Positions 42,674-50,173 of a DNA stretch of 64,000 nucleotides are shown here, piece by piece (positions within the stretch are counted from its first letter, which is position 1; every line of letters starts with the position of its first letter). This DNA is from Streptomyces sp. CBMA291 (GTDB taxonomy: Bacteria; Actinomycetota; Actinomycetes; Streptomycetales; Streptomycetaceae). Both the position numbers and the translations under genes were made by a program. A model generated the notes under the pieces. That model was not told the origin of the DNA, did no database searches, and worked only from the letters and a program-made list of their open reading frames with translations. The stretch is from assembly GCF_014596525.1 (NCBI RefSeq), contig NZ_MSJP01000111.1, forward strand, positions 1 to 64,000. The letters run 5' to 3'.

Positions 42674-43304
42674 CCGGGGAGGCTCCGAGACGGGTCCGGA
42701 CGCCGACGCCGCCTGGGGCCTCGGGCCCCGGGCTTTGGGCTTTGGCCCCTGGGCCTCGGCCCGGCCCCGGGCCCTGGCCCTGGCCTCGGCCCCCGGGCCT
42801 GGCTCCCGGCCCCGGCTCCTGGCCTCGGCCCCCGGGCCCGGCTCCCGGCCTCGGCCCCCGGGCTTTGGGCTTCGCCCCGGGCCCAGGGCCTCGGGCTTTG
42901 GGCCCTGGGCCTCGGCCCCGCCCCGGCCCCCGGCTTCGCCCAGGGCTTCGGGCTTCAGGCCTCGCCTCGGGCCACGGGCTTTGGCCCCTGGGCCTTGGCG
43001 GCCCCGGCCCCGGCTGGACATCCGGCCCTGATGGGCCTGCGGTCCGGCAGTGCCCTGGCCCCGGTGGGTCTCCGGCCCCGGTGGGCCTGCGGCCCGGCAG
43101 GCCCCGGCCCCGATGGGCCTCAGGCCCCGGCAGACCCCCGGCCCGCAGACCCCAGGCCCCGGCGGACCTACGGTCCGGCAGGGCCCCGGCCCCGATGGGC
43201 CTTCGGCCCGCAGACCCCAGGCCCCCGCAGACCCCAGGCCCCCGCAGACCCCCGGCCCGCCCCCCCCAGACCGTCGGCCCCCACCCCACCCCACCCCCCA
43301 CCCC
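42674..43304. repeat. 0.63-kb GC-rich degenerate tandem repeat array
   Basis: No gene. 42717-43014 is made of short words such as GGCCTCGGGC, CCCGGGCTTTGGGC and CCCCTGGGCCTCGG repeated dozens of times with variation. 43015-43270 is a second block with units of about 25 bases (CCCCGATGGGCCTNCGGCCC and GCAGACCCCAGGCCCC). Open frames through both blocks are shadows. Repeats begin 45 bases after the caspase-STAND stop and end before the convergent permease gene. Confidence 0.9.
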
Positions 43305-44927
43305 TCAGCCGGTCAGGTCCCGGTGGCGGAGGCCCGTCAGGCCTGCTGCTGTCAGTGCGGCGGCGAGGGCGGTGAGGGTGAGGACCGGGGGCCAGTTCAT
43401 GTCCTGGCCGGGGAGCTTCGGGAGATGGCCGTACGGGGAGAGGTCGAGGACGGTCTGCGGGAGGCCGAGGGCGGGGCCGACCCAGCCCAGGGCCAGGCAG
43501 ATTCCGGCGGCGCCCCAGGCGGCTCGGGCGGTGCGCGGGGAGGCGCCCCAGAGGAGGACGGCGAGCCCCGCGAGGGTCCACACGGCGGGCAGCTGGACGA
43601 GCGCGGCGCCGAGCAGGGGGCCGGGGTCGTGCCCGTACGACAGGGTGAGGCCGAGGCCGCCGAGGGCGAGGATCAGGGCGGAGCCGCCGAAGGCGATGAC
43701 GAGGTGTCCGGCGGCCCAGCGGAGCCGTCCGAGGGGATGGGCGAGGAGGGGTTCGGCCCGTCCCGAGGTCTCCTCGCCGTGCGCGCGCAGCACCGAGCCG
43801 ACCGCGAAGAGGGCCGCGACCATCCCGAGGAGGGAGACGAGGGTGGCGAGGAAGGCGCTGGTCAGGGCGGTCTGGCCGCCCATGCGGGCGAAGATCTCGC
43901 GGGTGCGGGCGTTGCCGCCGACCAGCTCCGCCGCGCCTTCGGCCATGCCGCCGAAGACGAGCCCGGCGAGCAGGAAGCCGAGGGACCAGCCGAGGAGCGA
44001 GCCGCGCTGGAGCCGCAGCGCGAGCGCGCCGGCCGAGCCGAGCCGCCCGTCGGCGGGGCCCGGCCGGGTGGGGAGGAAGCTCGCGCCGAGGTCGCGCCGG
44101 GCGGTCAGCGCGTACGCGGCGCAGGTCTGGAGGAGGACGGCGGCGAGCGGCAGGAGCAGCACCCACCAGCGTTCCCCGGCGTAGGGGCGGACGTGTCCGG
44201 CCCAGCCGAGGGGGGAGAGCCAGGTGAGGACGGAGGAGCCGTCGGGGGTACGGGCGTCGCCCGCCGCGCGCAGGGCGAAGGCGAGGCCGAGGGCGGCGCC
44301 GGTGAGGCCCTTGGCGAGCCGGGCGCTCTCGGTGAGCTGGGCGGCGAGGGCGGCGGTGGTGGCGAGGACCATGCCGGTGGCGCCGGTCGCGAGGCCGAGG
44401 GCGAGGGCTCCGGCGAGGCCCTGCCGGGCGAGGCTCGCGGTGATGAGGAGCGCGATGGCGCCGTTGACGGCGAGGGCGGTGAGGAGGGCTGCGGTGAGCG
44501 GGGCGCGGCGGCCGACGGCCCCGGCGGAGAGCATCTCCTGACGTCCGGTCTCCTCCTCCTCGCGGGTGTGCCGGATGACGGTGAGGAGGCTCGCGAGGGC
44601 GGCGAGGACGGCGGCGAAGACGCCGAACCGCCAGGCGACGAGCCCGCCGAGGGAGTCGTCGAGGACGGGCCCGTAGAAGGCGCGCAGCGAACCGTTGGCG
44701 TTCATGGCGGCGGCGGCCGAGGCGCGGTCGGCGGCGGTGGGGTAGACGTCGGCGAGGGCGCCGGGTCCGACGGCGACGAGCCCGCCGGTGACGAAGACCC
44801 ACAGGGGGAGGCCGAGCCGCCCTCGGCGCAGGGCGAGCCAGGTGAGGGTGCCGGTGCCGGTGAGGGCTCCGGTGCGGCTGGGGGTGCGGCCGGGGGGCCG
44901 GGAGCTTCGGGGGAGGACGGTGCTCAT
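43305..44927 (-). CDS. ABC exporter permease
   Basis: 540 residues with about 12 hydrophobic helices in two similar halves (LALRRGRLGLPLWVFVTGG..., then ALRLQRGSLLGWSLGFLLAGLVFGGMAEG...). This is the ABC-2-like large permease (tetronasin-resistance type) partnered with an ATPase in Streptomyces. Short loop motifs HTREEEETGRQEMLSAG and HGEETSGRAEPLLAHPLGR repeat the coupling-helix pattern in both halves. The start ATG overlaps the ATPase stop (ATGA). Likely exports an antibiotic or toxic compound. Regulated with the ATPase by the divergent MarR gene. Confidence 0.88.
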   Translation of the reverse strand: MSTVLPRSSRPPGRTPSRTGALTGTGTLTWLALRRGRLGLPLWVFVTGGLVAVGPGALADVYPTAADRASAAAAMNANGSLRAFYGPVLDDSLGGLVAWRFGVFAAVLAALASLLTVIRHTREEEETGRQEMLSAGAVGRRAPLTAALLTALAVNGAIALLITASLARQGLAGALALGLATGATGMVLATTAALAAQLTESARLAKGLTGAALGLAFALRAAGDARTPDGSSVLTWLSPLGWAGHVRPYAGERWWVLLLPLAAVLLQTCAAYALTARRDLGASFLPTRPGPADGRLGSAGALALRLQRGSLLGWSLGFLLAGLVFGGMAEGAAELVGGNARTREIFARMGGQTALTSAFLATLVSLLGMVAALFAVGSVLRAHGEETSGRAEPLLAHPLGRLRWAAGHLVIAFGGSALILALGGLGLTLSYGHDPGPLLGAALVQLPAVWTLAGLAVLLWGASPRTARAAWGAAGICLALGWVGPALGLPQTVLDLSPYGHLPKLPGQDMNWPPVLTLTALAAALTAAGLTGLRHRDLTG

Positions 44928-45823
44928 CGCTCGGCCTCGCCTTCGGGCGCGTAGTGGCGGAGGAACAGTTCCTCCAGGGTCGGCGGGGCGCTGGTGAGGC
45001 TCCGGACGCCGGAGGCGGTGAGGGCGCGCAGGACGGCGTCGAGCCGGTGGGTGTCGGTCTGGAGGTGGACCCGGTGGCCGGTGACGCGCAGGTCGTGGAC
45101 GCCGGGGAGGCTGTCGAGGCCCTGCGGCGGGCCGTCGAGTTCGGCGGTGACGGTGGTGCGGGTGAGGTGGCGGAGTTCGGCGAGCGAGCCGGATTCCACG
45201 GTGCGGCCCTTGCGGACGATGCTGACCCGGTCGCAGAGGGCTTCGACCTCGCTGAGCAGATGGCTGGAGAGGAGGACGGTCCGGCCCTGGTCGCGGGCTT
45301 CCCTGACGCAGTCGCGGAAGACCTCCTCCATCAGCGGGTCGAGGCCGCTGGTGGGTTCGTCGAGGACGAGGAGTTCGGCGTCGGAGGCGAAGGCGGCGAC
45401 GAGGGCGACCTTCTGCCGGTTGCCCTTGGAGTAGGCGCGGCCCTTCTTGGTGGGGTCGAGTTCGAAGCGGGCGACGAGGGCGGCGCGGCGGGCCGGGTCG
45501 AGCCCGCCTCTGAGCCGTCCGAAGAGGTCGATGACCTCGCCGCCGGAGAGGTTGCGCCAGAGGGTGACGTCGCCGGGGACGTACGCGATCCGGCGGTGCA
45601 GGGCCACGGCGTCCCGCCAGGGGTCCGCGCCGAGGAGCCGGGCGGTGCCGGAGTCGGGGCGCAGGAGTCCGAGGAGGACGCGGATGGCGGTGGACTTCCC
45701 GGCGCCGTTGGGGCCGAGGAAGCCGTGGACCTCGCCGGTGGGGACGGTGAGGTCGAGGCCGTCGAGCGCGTGGGTGCGCCCGAAGGACTTGTGCAGTCCG
45801 GCGACGCTGATTGCCTTCGTCAT
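44924..45823 (-). CDS. ABC exporter ATP-binding protein
   Basis: 299 residues. Walker A GPNGAGKST, the Q-loop near AYVPGD (the usual Gln replaced by Pro), a signature degenerate as YSKGNRQKVALVAAF, Walker B LLVLDEPTSGLDP, H-loop LLSSHLLSEVE. Class matches drug-resistance (DrrA-like) ATPases with a C-terminal regulatory tail. It energises the coupled permease. ATG 45823 faces the MarR-type gene across an operator. The overlap with the permease assures equal translation. Confidence 0.93.
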   Translation of the reverse strand: MTKAISVAGLHKSFGRTHALDGLDLTVPTGEVHGFLGPNGAGKSTAIRVLLGLLRPDSGTARLLGADPWRDAVALHRRIAYVPGDVTLWRNLSGGEVIDLFGRLRGGLDPARRAALVARFELDPTKKGRAYSKGNRQKVALVAAFASDAELLVLDEPTSGLDPLMEEVFRDCVREARDQGRTVLLSSHLLSEVEALCDRVSIVRKGRTVESGSLAELRHLTRTTVTAELDGPPQGLDSLPGVHDLRVTGHRVHLQTDTHRLDAVLRALTASGVRSLTSAPPTLEELFLRHYAPEGEAER

Positions 45824-45843
45824 GTTTCGGAACGTACGCTACT

Positions 45844-45859
45844 TTCACAAAGTTGTGAA
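45844..45859. promoter_or_regulatory. Operator between ABC exporter and MarR-type gene
   Basis: TTCACAA-AG-TTGTGAA, a perfect 7-bp inverted repeat with a 2-base centre, in an AT-rich 84-base divergent region. It lies 21 bases from the ATPase start and 49 bases from the regulator start. Typical for MarR/GbsR dimers. Confidence 0.75.
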
Positions 45860-45907
45860 GTTAAGGAAGCGTATAAAGTCTGTGTCGAGGACCGGACGAG
45901 GGAGACG

Positions 45908-46591
45908 ATGACCGGCATGAGCACCAGGGAAGCCGAGGAGACGGCCGGGGACACGGGGCCGAGCGCCGCCGGAGCCGGTACGGACGCGGGCGTGGGCGTG
46001 GACGTGGGTACGGAGCCGGGCTCGGGCGTGGACGTGGGTACGGAGCCGGACTCGGGTGCGGGCGCAGGCGCGGGCGGCGGTGCGGAGCCGGGTGCGGGCG
46101 GCGGTGCGGGTGCCGTCGACGACGAGGCCGTCTCCCGTTTCGTCGAGCGTTTCGCCGCCGAGCTGACCGAGGCGGGCATGCAGCGCATGGCCGCACGGGT
46201 CTTCGCCGCGCTCCTCGCCTCCGAGACGGCGTCGATGACCTCGGCGGAGCTGGCCGAGCGGCTGCGGATCAGCCCCGCTGCCGTCTCCGGCGCGATCCGC
46301 TATCTCAGCCAGGTGAGCATGGTCAGCCGCGAGCGCGACCCCGGCACCCGGCGCGACCGGTACGTCCTCCACAACGAACTCTGGTACGAGACCTTCACCC
46401 GCCGCGACCAGGTCCTGACCCGCTGGGAGAAGGTCCTGCGCGAGGGCGCGGCGACCCTGGGCCCCGGGACGGCGGCGGGGGCGCGGACCGCCGAGACGGC
46501 CGAGTTCTTCGCCTTCCTCCAGCACGAGATGCTGTCGGTCATGGACCGCTGGGCGGCCCACAAGAAGACGAGGAACGCGCCCACCCCGTAG
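45908..46591 (+). CDS. MarR/GbsR-type transcriptional regulator
   Basis: 227 residues. A disordered N-terminus of about 70 residues is rich in Gly/Ala/Val/Glu with the unit GVDVGTEP repeated, then the winged helix (~95-165): ERFAAELTEAGMQRMAARVFAALLASETASMTSAELAERLRISPAAVSGAIRYLSQVSMVSRERDPGTRRDRYVL. These regulators of the GbsR group often control exporters and sense the exported drug. Divergent from the ABC genes with an operator between them. The ATG at 45908 follows GAGGGAG; ATG 45917 (MSTRE) is an alternative. Repeated N-terminal unit suggests recent slippage. Confidence 0.87.
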   Translation: MTGMSTREAEETAGDTGPSAAGAGTDAGVGVDVGTEPGSGVDVGTEPDSGAGAGAGGGAEPGAGGGAGAVDDEAVSRFVERFAAELTEAGMQRMAARVFAALLASETASMTSAELAERLRISPAAVSGAIRYLSQVSMVSRERDPGTRRDRYVLHNELWYETFTRRDQVLTRWEKVLREGAATLGPGTAAGARTAETAEFFAFLQHEMLSVMDRWAAHKKTRNAPTP

Positions 46592-46598
46592 GCCCCAC

Positions 46599-46673
46599 CC
46601 GTAGGCCGTTTCCCGTAAGCCACTCCGCAAGGAAACGACCTACGGGAAGTGACCTACGAGAAACGGCCTACGG
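46599..46673. terminator. Bidirectional terminator with nested repeats
   Basis: Long-range 14-bp stem CCGTAGGCCGTTTC (46599-46612) with 46660-46673. TTTCCCGTA and TACGGGAA words inside allow alternative pairing. The right arm overlaps the last codons of the minus-strand gene. Confidence 0.65.
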
Positions 46674-47471
46674 CGCCGCCCCCGGCAAGGTCAGCCCCCA
46701 CGCCCCCGCCCCCACCGTCCAGGTGCGGCGGCGGACCGGGCCCTTCACCCGGCCGTCGGCGCGGTAGCGGAAGTCCGGCCCGGTGACCGTGAGGACCTGG
46801 GCGGTCACCTGCGAGGGCGGGGCGGCCATCGGGTGCAGGGTCACCTCGGCGGCGCCGCCCGTCGTGCGGACCGTGAGCCCTTCCATCGGGGTGCCGGTGT
46901 CGGCGAGCCGTACCCCGTCCGCCTCCACCCGCAGCCGGTGGGTGCGGACCGCGAGGGCCGTCGGGGCGGGTCTGACCAGGGTGCGGACCAGGGTCCGGCA
47001 GGTGTCCCAGACCGAGGGCGCGCCCGGGGCGGCCACGGGCGCGGCGGGGACGAGCAGCTCGCCGAGGACGATCCCGCCGGCGTCGTCCGCGAGCAGGTCG
47101 AGCCGCCGTACGGAGCCGTCAAGGACCGCCCGCGCGGCGGCGGGCGTGGCCCGGGGCACGCCGAGCGCGTGGGCGACCGCGAGCCCGTCGGGAGCGCCGA
47201 TGGGAATGAGCGAGAGAGCCGCTCCCGCGGGCTCCCGCTCGCGGTGCAGCAGCGTCACCGCGCGCAGCAGCGACCGGTCGTCGCCGAGCACCACGGGACG
47301 CCGGGAACCGCGCCTGGCCAGGGCCCGGGAGAACTCCTCCGGGCCGTCCGGCAGGCAGATCTTCGCCTCGGCGCCGGCGCACAGCACATCCTTCGCGATC
47401 CGCACGGACTCGCCGTCCGATCGCCGGGCGACCGGGTCGACGATGACCAGCAGCTGGTCGTGATCCGACAC
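46668..47471 (-). CDS. Diacylglycerol kinase-like protein
   Basis: 267 residues. N-terminal VIVDPVARRSDGES resembles the NAD/lipid-kinase phosphate loop; LSLIPIGAPDGLAVAHALGVP corresponds to the GTGNDFAR-type lipid-kinase motif but with G-A-P-D instead of G-T-x-N-D. The rest forms a beta-rich domain with many Pro/Ala. Because the nucleotide-binding GGDGT motif also reads GDDRS here, activity is uncertain. It is known near purA in Streptomyces. The GTG at 47471 follows GAGGAAGGA; the earlier TTG 47504 is inside a hairpin and rejected. Function at the membrane in lipid recycling is possible. Confidence 0.7.
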   Translation of the reverse strand: MSDHDQLLVIVDPVARRSDGESVRIAKDVLCAGAEAKICLPDGPEEFSRALARRGSRRPVVLGDDRSLLRAVTLLHREREPAGAALSLIPIGAPDGLAVAHALGVPRATPAAARAVLDGSVRRLDLLADDAGGIVLGELLVPAAPVAAPGAPSVWDTCRTLVRTLVRPAPTALAVRTHRLRVEADGVRLADTGTPMEGLTVRTTGGAAEVTLHPMAAPPSQVTAQVLTVTGPDFRYRADGRVKGPVRRRTWTVGAGAWGLTLPGAAP

Positions 47472-47504
47472 CTCGGTCCTTCCTCGGGTAGCATCTTTGT
47501 GCAA

Positions 47505-47535
47505 GAGCCCCTTGCGCTATTGCGCCAGGGGCTTC
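47505..47535. terminator. Hairpin between lipid-kinase-like gene and purA
   Basis: GAGCCCCTTGCGC-TATT-GCGCCAGGGGCTTC (one C/T mismatch), 80 bases before the purA start. It may be a leader hairpin of purA or insulate the divergent promoters. Confidence 0.55.
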
Positions 47536-47614
47536 GTCTATTCCGGGGCACACCGGTGAGGCGGGCCTCGGCCCCTGACCTTGGACATGCCCCACCCGGA
47601 AGGGGTGTACGCCT

Positions 47615-48898
47615 GTGCCCGCACTTGTGCTGCTCGGTGCTCAGTGGGGTGACGAGGGCAAGGGAAAGGCCACCGACCTGCTCGGTGGATCCGTTGACTA
47701 TGTAGTGCGCTACCAGGGCGGCAACAACGCCGGCCACACCGTCGTCGTCGGCGACCAGAAGTACGCGCTGCACCTGCTCCCTTCCGGAATCCTCTCCCCG
47801 GGGTGCACCCCGGTGATCGGAAACGGCGTCGTCGTGGACCCAGCGGTCCTGCTCTCCGAGCTGAGCGGGCTGAACGAGCGTGGAGTCGACACCTCCAAGC
47901 TTCTGATCAGCGGTAACGCTCACCTGATCACTCCGTACAACGTCACGCTCGACAAGGTGACGGAACGGTTCCTCGGAAAGCGCAAGATCGGCACGACGGG
48001 CCGGGGTATCGGCCCGACCTACGCCGACAAGATCAACCGCGTCGGCATCCGGGTTCAGGACCTCTACGACGAGTCGATCCTCTCGCAGAAGGTCGAGGCG
48101 GCGCTGGAGGGCAAGAACCAGCTGCTCGCCAAGCTCTACAACCGGCGTTCGATCGACGCCGCGCAGATCGTCGAGGAGATGCTCCAGTACGCGGAGCAGA
48201 TCAAGCCGTTCGTGGCCGACACGACGCTGATCCTCAACAACGCGCTCGACGAGGACAAGGTCGTGCTCTTCGAGGGCGGCCAGGGCACCCTGCTCGACGT
48301 CGACCACGGCACGTACCCCTTCGTCACCTCCTCGAACCCGACGGCGGGCGGCGCCTGCACGGGCGCGGGCGTGGGCCCGACGAAGATCAGCCGGGTCATC
48401 GGCATCCTCAAGGCGTACACGACCCGTGTCGGCGCCGGTCCGTTCCCGACGGAGCTGCTCGACGCGGACGGCGAGGCGCTGCGCCGGATCGGTGGCGAGC
48501 GCGGTGTCACCACCGGCCGTGACCGTCGCTGTGGCTGGTTCGACGCGGTCATCGCGCGCTACGCGACCCGGGTCAACGGCCTGACGGACTTCTTCCTCAC
48601 CAAGCTCGACGTGCTCACCGGCTGGGAGCAGATCCCGGTCTGCGTCGCGTACGAGATCGACGGCAAGCGCGTCGAGGAGCTGCCCTACTCGCAGACCGAC
48701 TTCCACCACGCGAAGCCGATCTACGAGATGCTGCCGGGCTGGTCCGAGGACATCACCAAGGCCAAGACCTTCGCCGACCTGCCGAAGAACGCGCAGGCGT
48801 ACGTGAAGGCCCTGGAGGAGATGTCGGGTGCCCCGATCTCCGCGATCGGCGTCGGCCCCGGCCGCACCGAGACCATCGAGATCAACTCCTTCCTGTAA
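47615..48898 (+). CDS. purA: Adenylosuccinate synthetase
   Basis: 427 residues, normal size. Converts IMP, Asp and GTP to adenylosuccinate in AMP synthesis. Motifs: LLGAQWGDEGKGKATDLLG (P-loop and catalytic Asp), NNAGHTVV with catalytic His, GTTGRGIGPTYADK, EGGQGTLLDVDHGTYPFVTSSNPTAGGA, VTTGRDRRCGWFD. The GTG at 47615 follows GGAAGGGGTG. Monocistronic, with two terminators downstream. Confidence 0.98.
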   Translation: MPALVLLGAQWGDEGKGKATDLLGGSVDYVVRYQGGNNAGHTVVVGDQKYALHLLPSGILSPGCTPVIGNGVVVDPAVLLSELSGLNERGVDTSKLLISGNAHLITPYNVTLDKVTERFLGKRKIGTTGRGIGPTYADKINRVGIRVQDLYDESILSQKVEAALEGKNQLLAKLYNRRSIDAAQIVEEMLQYAEQIKPFVADTTLILNNALDEDKVVLFEGGQGTLLDVDHGTYPFVTSSNPTAGGACTGAGVGPTKISRVIGILKAYTTRVGAGPFPTELLDADGEALRRIGGERGVTTGRDRRCGWFDAVIARYATRVNGLTDFFLTKLDVLTGWEQIPVCVAYEIDGKRVEELPYSQTDFHHAKPIYEMLPGWSEDITKAKTFADLPKNAQAYVKALEEMSGAPISAIGVGPGRTETIEINSFL

Positions 48899-48909
48899 GG
48901 AGCGTGCTC

Positions 48910-48935
48910 GCGCTTCGTCCGGCCGGACGAAGCGC
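48910..48935 (+). terminator. Terminator 1 of purA
   Basis: 26-bp perfect palindrome centred on CCGG, 11 bases after the stop. Confidence 0.8.
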
Positions 48936-48953
48936 CGGCGCGACCGCGCGTAC

Positions 48954-48997
48954 GAAGGGCTCGCGCCTCCCGGTTCTCCGGGGGCGCGGGCCCTTCG
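48954..48997 (+). terminator. Terminator 2 of purA
   Basis: Stem GAAGGGC-CGCGCC with GGCGCG-GGCCCTTC interrupted by one T and a 13-15 base loop. It is backed by the first palindrome. Confidence 0.65.
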
Positions 48998-49130
48998 CGC
49001 CGTCTCCGGGGGTGTGCGGCGGGTCGCCCGCGCCTGGCCGATTCCGGCCGCAGAGATCAATTACGGCCAGCCTTTCCGGAATGACTCCTTCTCCGGAACT
49101 CCGCCACCTAGGCTCCCCAATCGGTCGGGG

Positions 49131-49145
49131 CTGTTCCGGAAACAG
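49131..49145. promoter_or_regulatory. TTCCGGAA-type repeats before the small DUF gene
   Basis: CTGTT, five bases, AACAG at 49131-49145, containing TTCCGGAA. The same TTCCGGAA word occurs at 49074-49081 and TCCGGA at 49092-49097. A TAGGCT box (49109-49114) lies between. Probable promoter and operator of the gene at 49169. Confidence 0.45.
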
Positions 49146-49168
49146 TCCCGTGGAACCGGAGGGGAACC

Positions 49169-49468
49169 ATGGCCGAGCTGGATCTTGGACAGGCTTCGAA
49201 CTGGGACGAGGGCGAGTACCACGGCAAGGTCAAGTTGGTCTCCAACGACGTCCGGCCCGGGTCCGGTGAGCAGAACGTCGCGGTCATCTCCCCGAACAGC
49301 GTCGAGATCCGCATGAACTCGAACTTCTCCTCGTCGCAGGAGATGGACAAGGTCTACTTCACGACCCACCACGGCAGCACCAAGAAGGTCGTCGGCATTC
49401 TCGACTCGGACGGCAACCTGTACATCGCCGGAAAGGTCATCACCGACCAGAAGGACCTGTCGCTCTAG
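49169..49468 (+). CDS. Small conserved protein (DUF6342-like), first gene of carbamoyltransferase cluster
   Basis: 99 residues: MAELDLGQASNWDEGEYHGKVKLVSNDVRPGSGEQN, VISPNSVEIRMNSNFSSSQEMDKVYFTTHHGSTKKVVG and ILDSDGNLYIAGKVITDQ. Probably a beta-rich fold without a signal peptide. I associate it with a small actinobacterial family (DUF6342) but am not certain. GGAGGGG precedes the ATG at 49169. Its base composition is lower in GC than most genes here. It is followed, after 200 bases with a TATAAT promoter, by another unknown gene and a carbamoyltransferase. Confidence 0.7.
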   Translation: MAELDLGQASNWDEGEYHGKVKLVSNDVRPGSGEQNVAVISPNSVEIRMNSNFSSSQEMDKVYFTTHHGSTKKVVGILDSDGNLYIAGKVITDQKDLSL

Positions 49469-49574
49469 TACTCCTCCTGGAGCGGTATTCCTCCGGGAGC
49501 GGTACTCCTGCGGGAGTGAGCGGTACGAAAGCGGTCCGGACATCCGGGCCGCCTTCTCCGTGCGCCCGTGCCGG

Positions 49575-49629
49575 TACCGGTCGTGACCCGTGTCGATACC
49601 GGTCGTGATATGCGCGGGCGCTATATAAT
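49575..49629 (+). promoter_or_regulatory. Promoter with consensus TATAAT and paired direct repeats
   Basis: TATAAT at 49624-49629 is a perfect -10 box, rare in this GC-rich DNA. Upstream, TACCGGTCGTGA occurs twice, at 49575-49586 and 49597-49608, exactly 22 bases (two helix turns) apart. The second copy covers the -35 position. This looks like a regulator-controlled promoter for the gene at 49669. Confidence 0.65.
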
Positions 49630-49668
49630 CAAAGCCGGTTGGGCCCCCTATCGTCGGGAGGCCAGTAC

Positions 49669-50145
49669 ATGCTCAGCAACAAGCCCGAATTGATCTGGCA
49701 AGGTCGCGTCCAGCTCGGCGACGAGCCCGGTGTGTACGGCGACGCGAGTTACTCCGGTCTCACCGTGGATCTCCCGCTGACCCTGGAGAAGACCGACCCC
49801 GCCGGACCCGACACCACCACGCTCCGGCTGCGGACCAAGGGCGTCGAGACCTACGCCGGATATCCCGGGCATCTGATCACGGTCGTGCTCTACGCGCCGC
49901 TGCCCGGACAGCCGTACCACTTCCAGGAGGTGGTCCTGGCCAGTACGCGGATGACGAGCGCCGACCACGACCGGGTGGACCTCGCGGTGAATCTGGCCGG
50001 TCAGCTCCTGCCCGCACGGGTGAGCGTCCGCGTCCATGTGGACACCGAGGTACCGCCGGGGCTCTACGACGACTTCGTCGTCCGGAAACTGCTCAACAGA
50101 TCACCGAACTACGTCTTCGTCGCCTCCCTGGGATTCCACGCCTGA
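49669..50145 (+). CDS. Unknown protein, 158 aa, in carbamoyltransferase cluster
   Basis: 158 residues, no signal peptide: LIWQGRVQLGDEPGVYGDASYSGLTVDLPLTLEKTDP, TYAGYPGHLITVVLYAPLPGQPYHFQEVVLASTRM and RVSVRVHVDTEVPPGLYDDFVVRKLLNRSPNYVFVASLGFHA. Alternating hydrophobic residues suggest a beta-sandwich. I do not recognise a family with certainty. The ATG at 49669 follows GGGAGG and has its own promoter. The carbamoyltransferase starts 28 bases after the stop, so they form one transcript. A role in binding or scaffolding of the enzyme is conceivable but not shown. Confidence 0.7.
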   Translation: MLSNKPELIWQGRVQLGDEPGVYGDASYSGLTVDLPLTLEKTDPAGPDTTTLRLRTKGVETYAGYPGHLITVVLYAPLPGQPYHFQEVVLASTRMTSADHDRVDLAVNLAGQLLPARVSVRVHVDTEVPPGLYDDFVVRKLLNRSPNYVFVASLGFHA

Positions 50146-50173
50146 ACCCGCCCGAAGACATCGGAGCCGCCCG

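Noticed and set aside
35900..43294. Open frame of 2,464 codons on the minus strand through the P450, EACC1 and caspase-STAND region
   Set aside because: Antisense shadow caused by high GC third-position bias; protein is Pro/Arg/Gly-rich with no domains, while the plus-strand genes have clear motifs.
42674..43304. CRISPR-like or satellite interpretation of the GC-rich array
   Set aside because: Units vary in length and sequence, no regular spacers and no cas genes.
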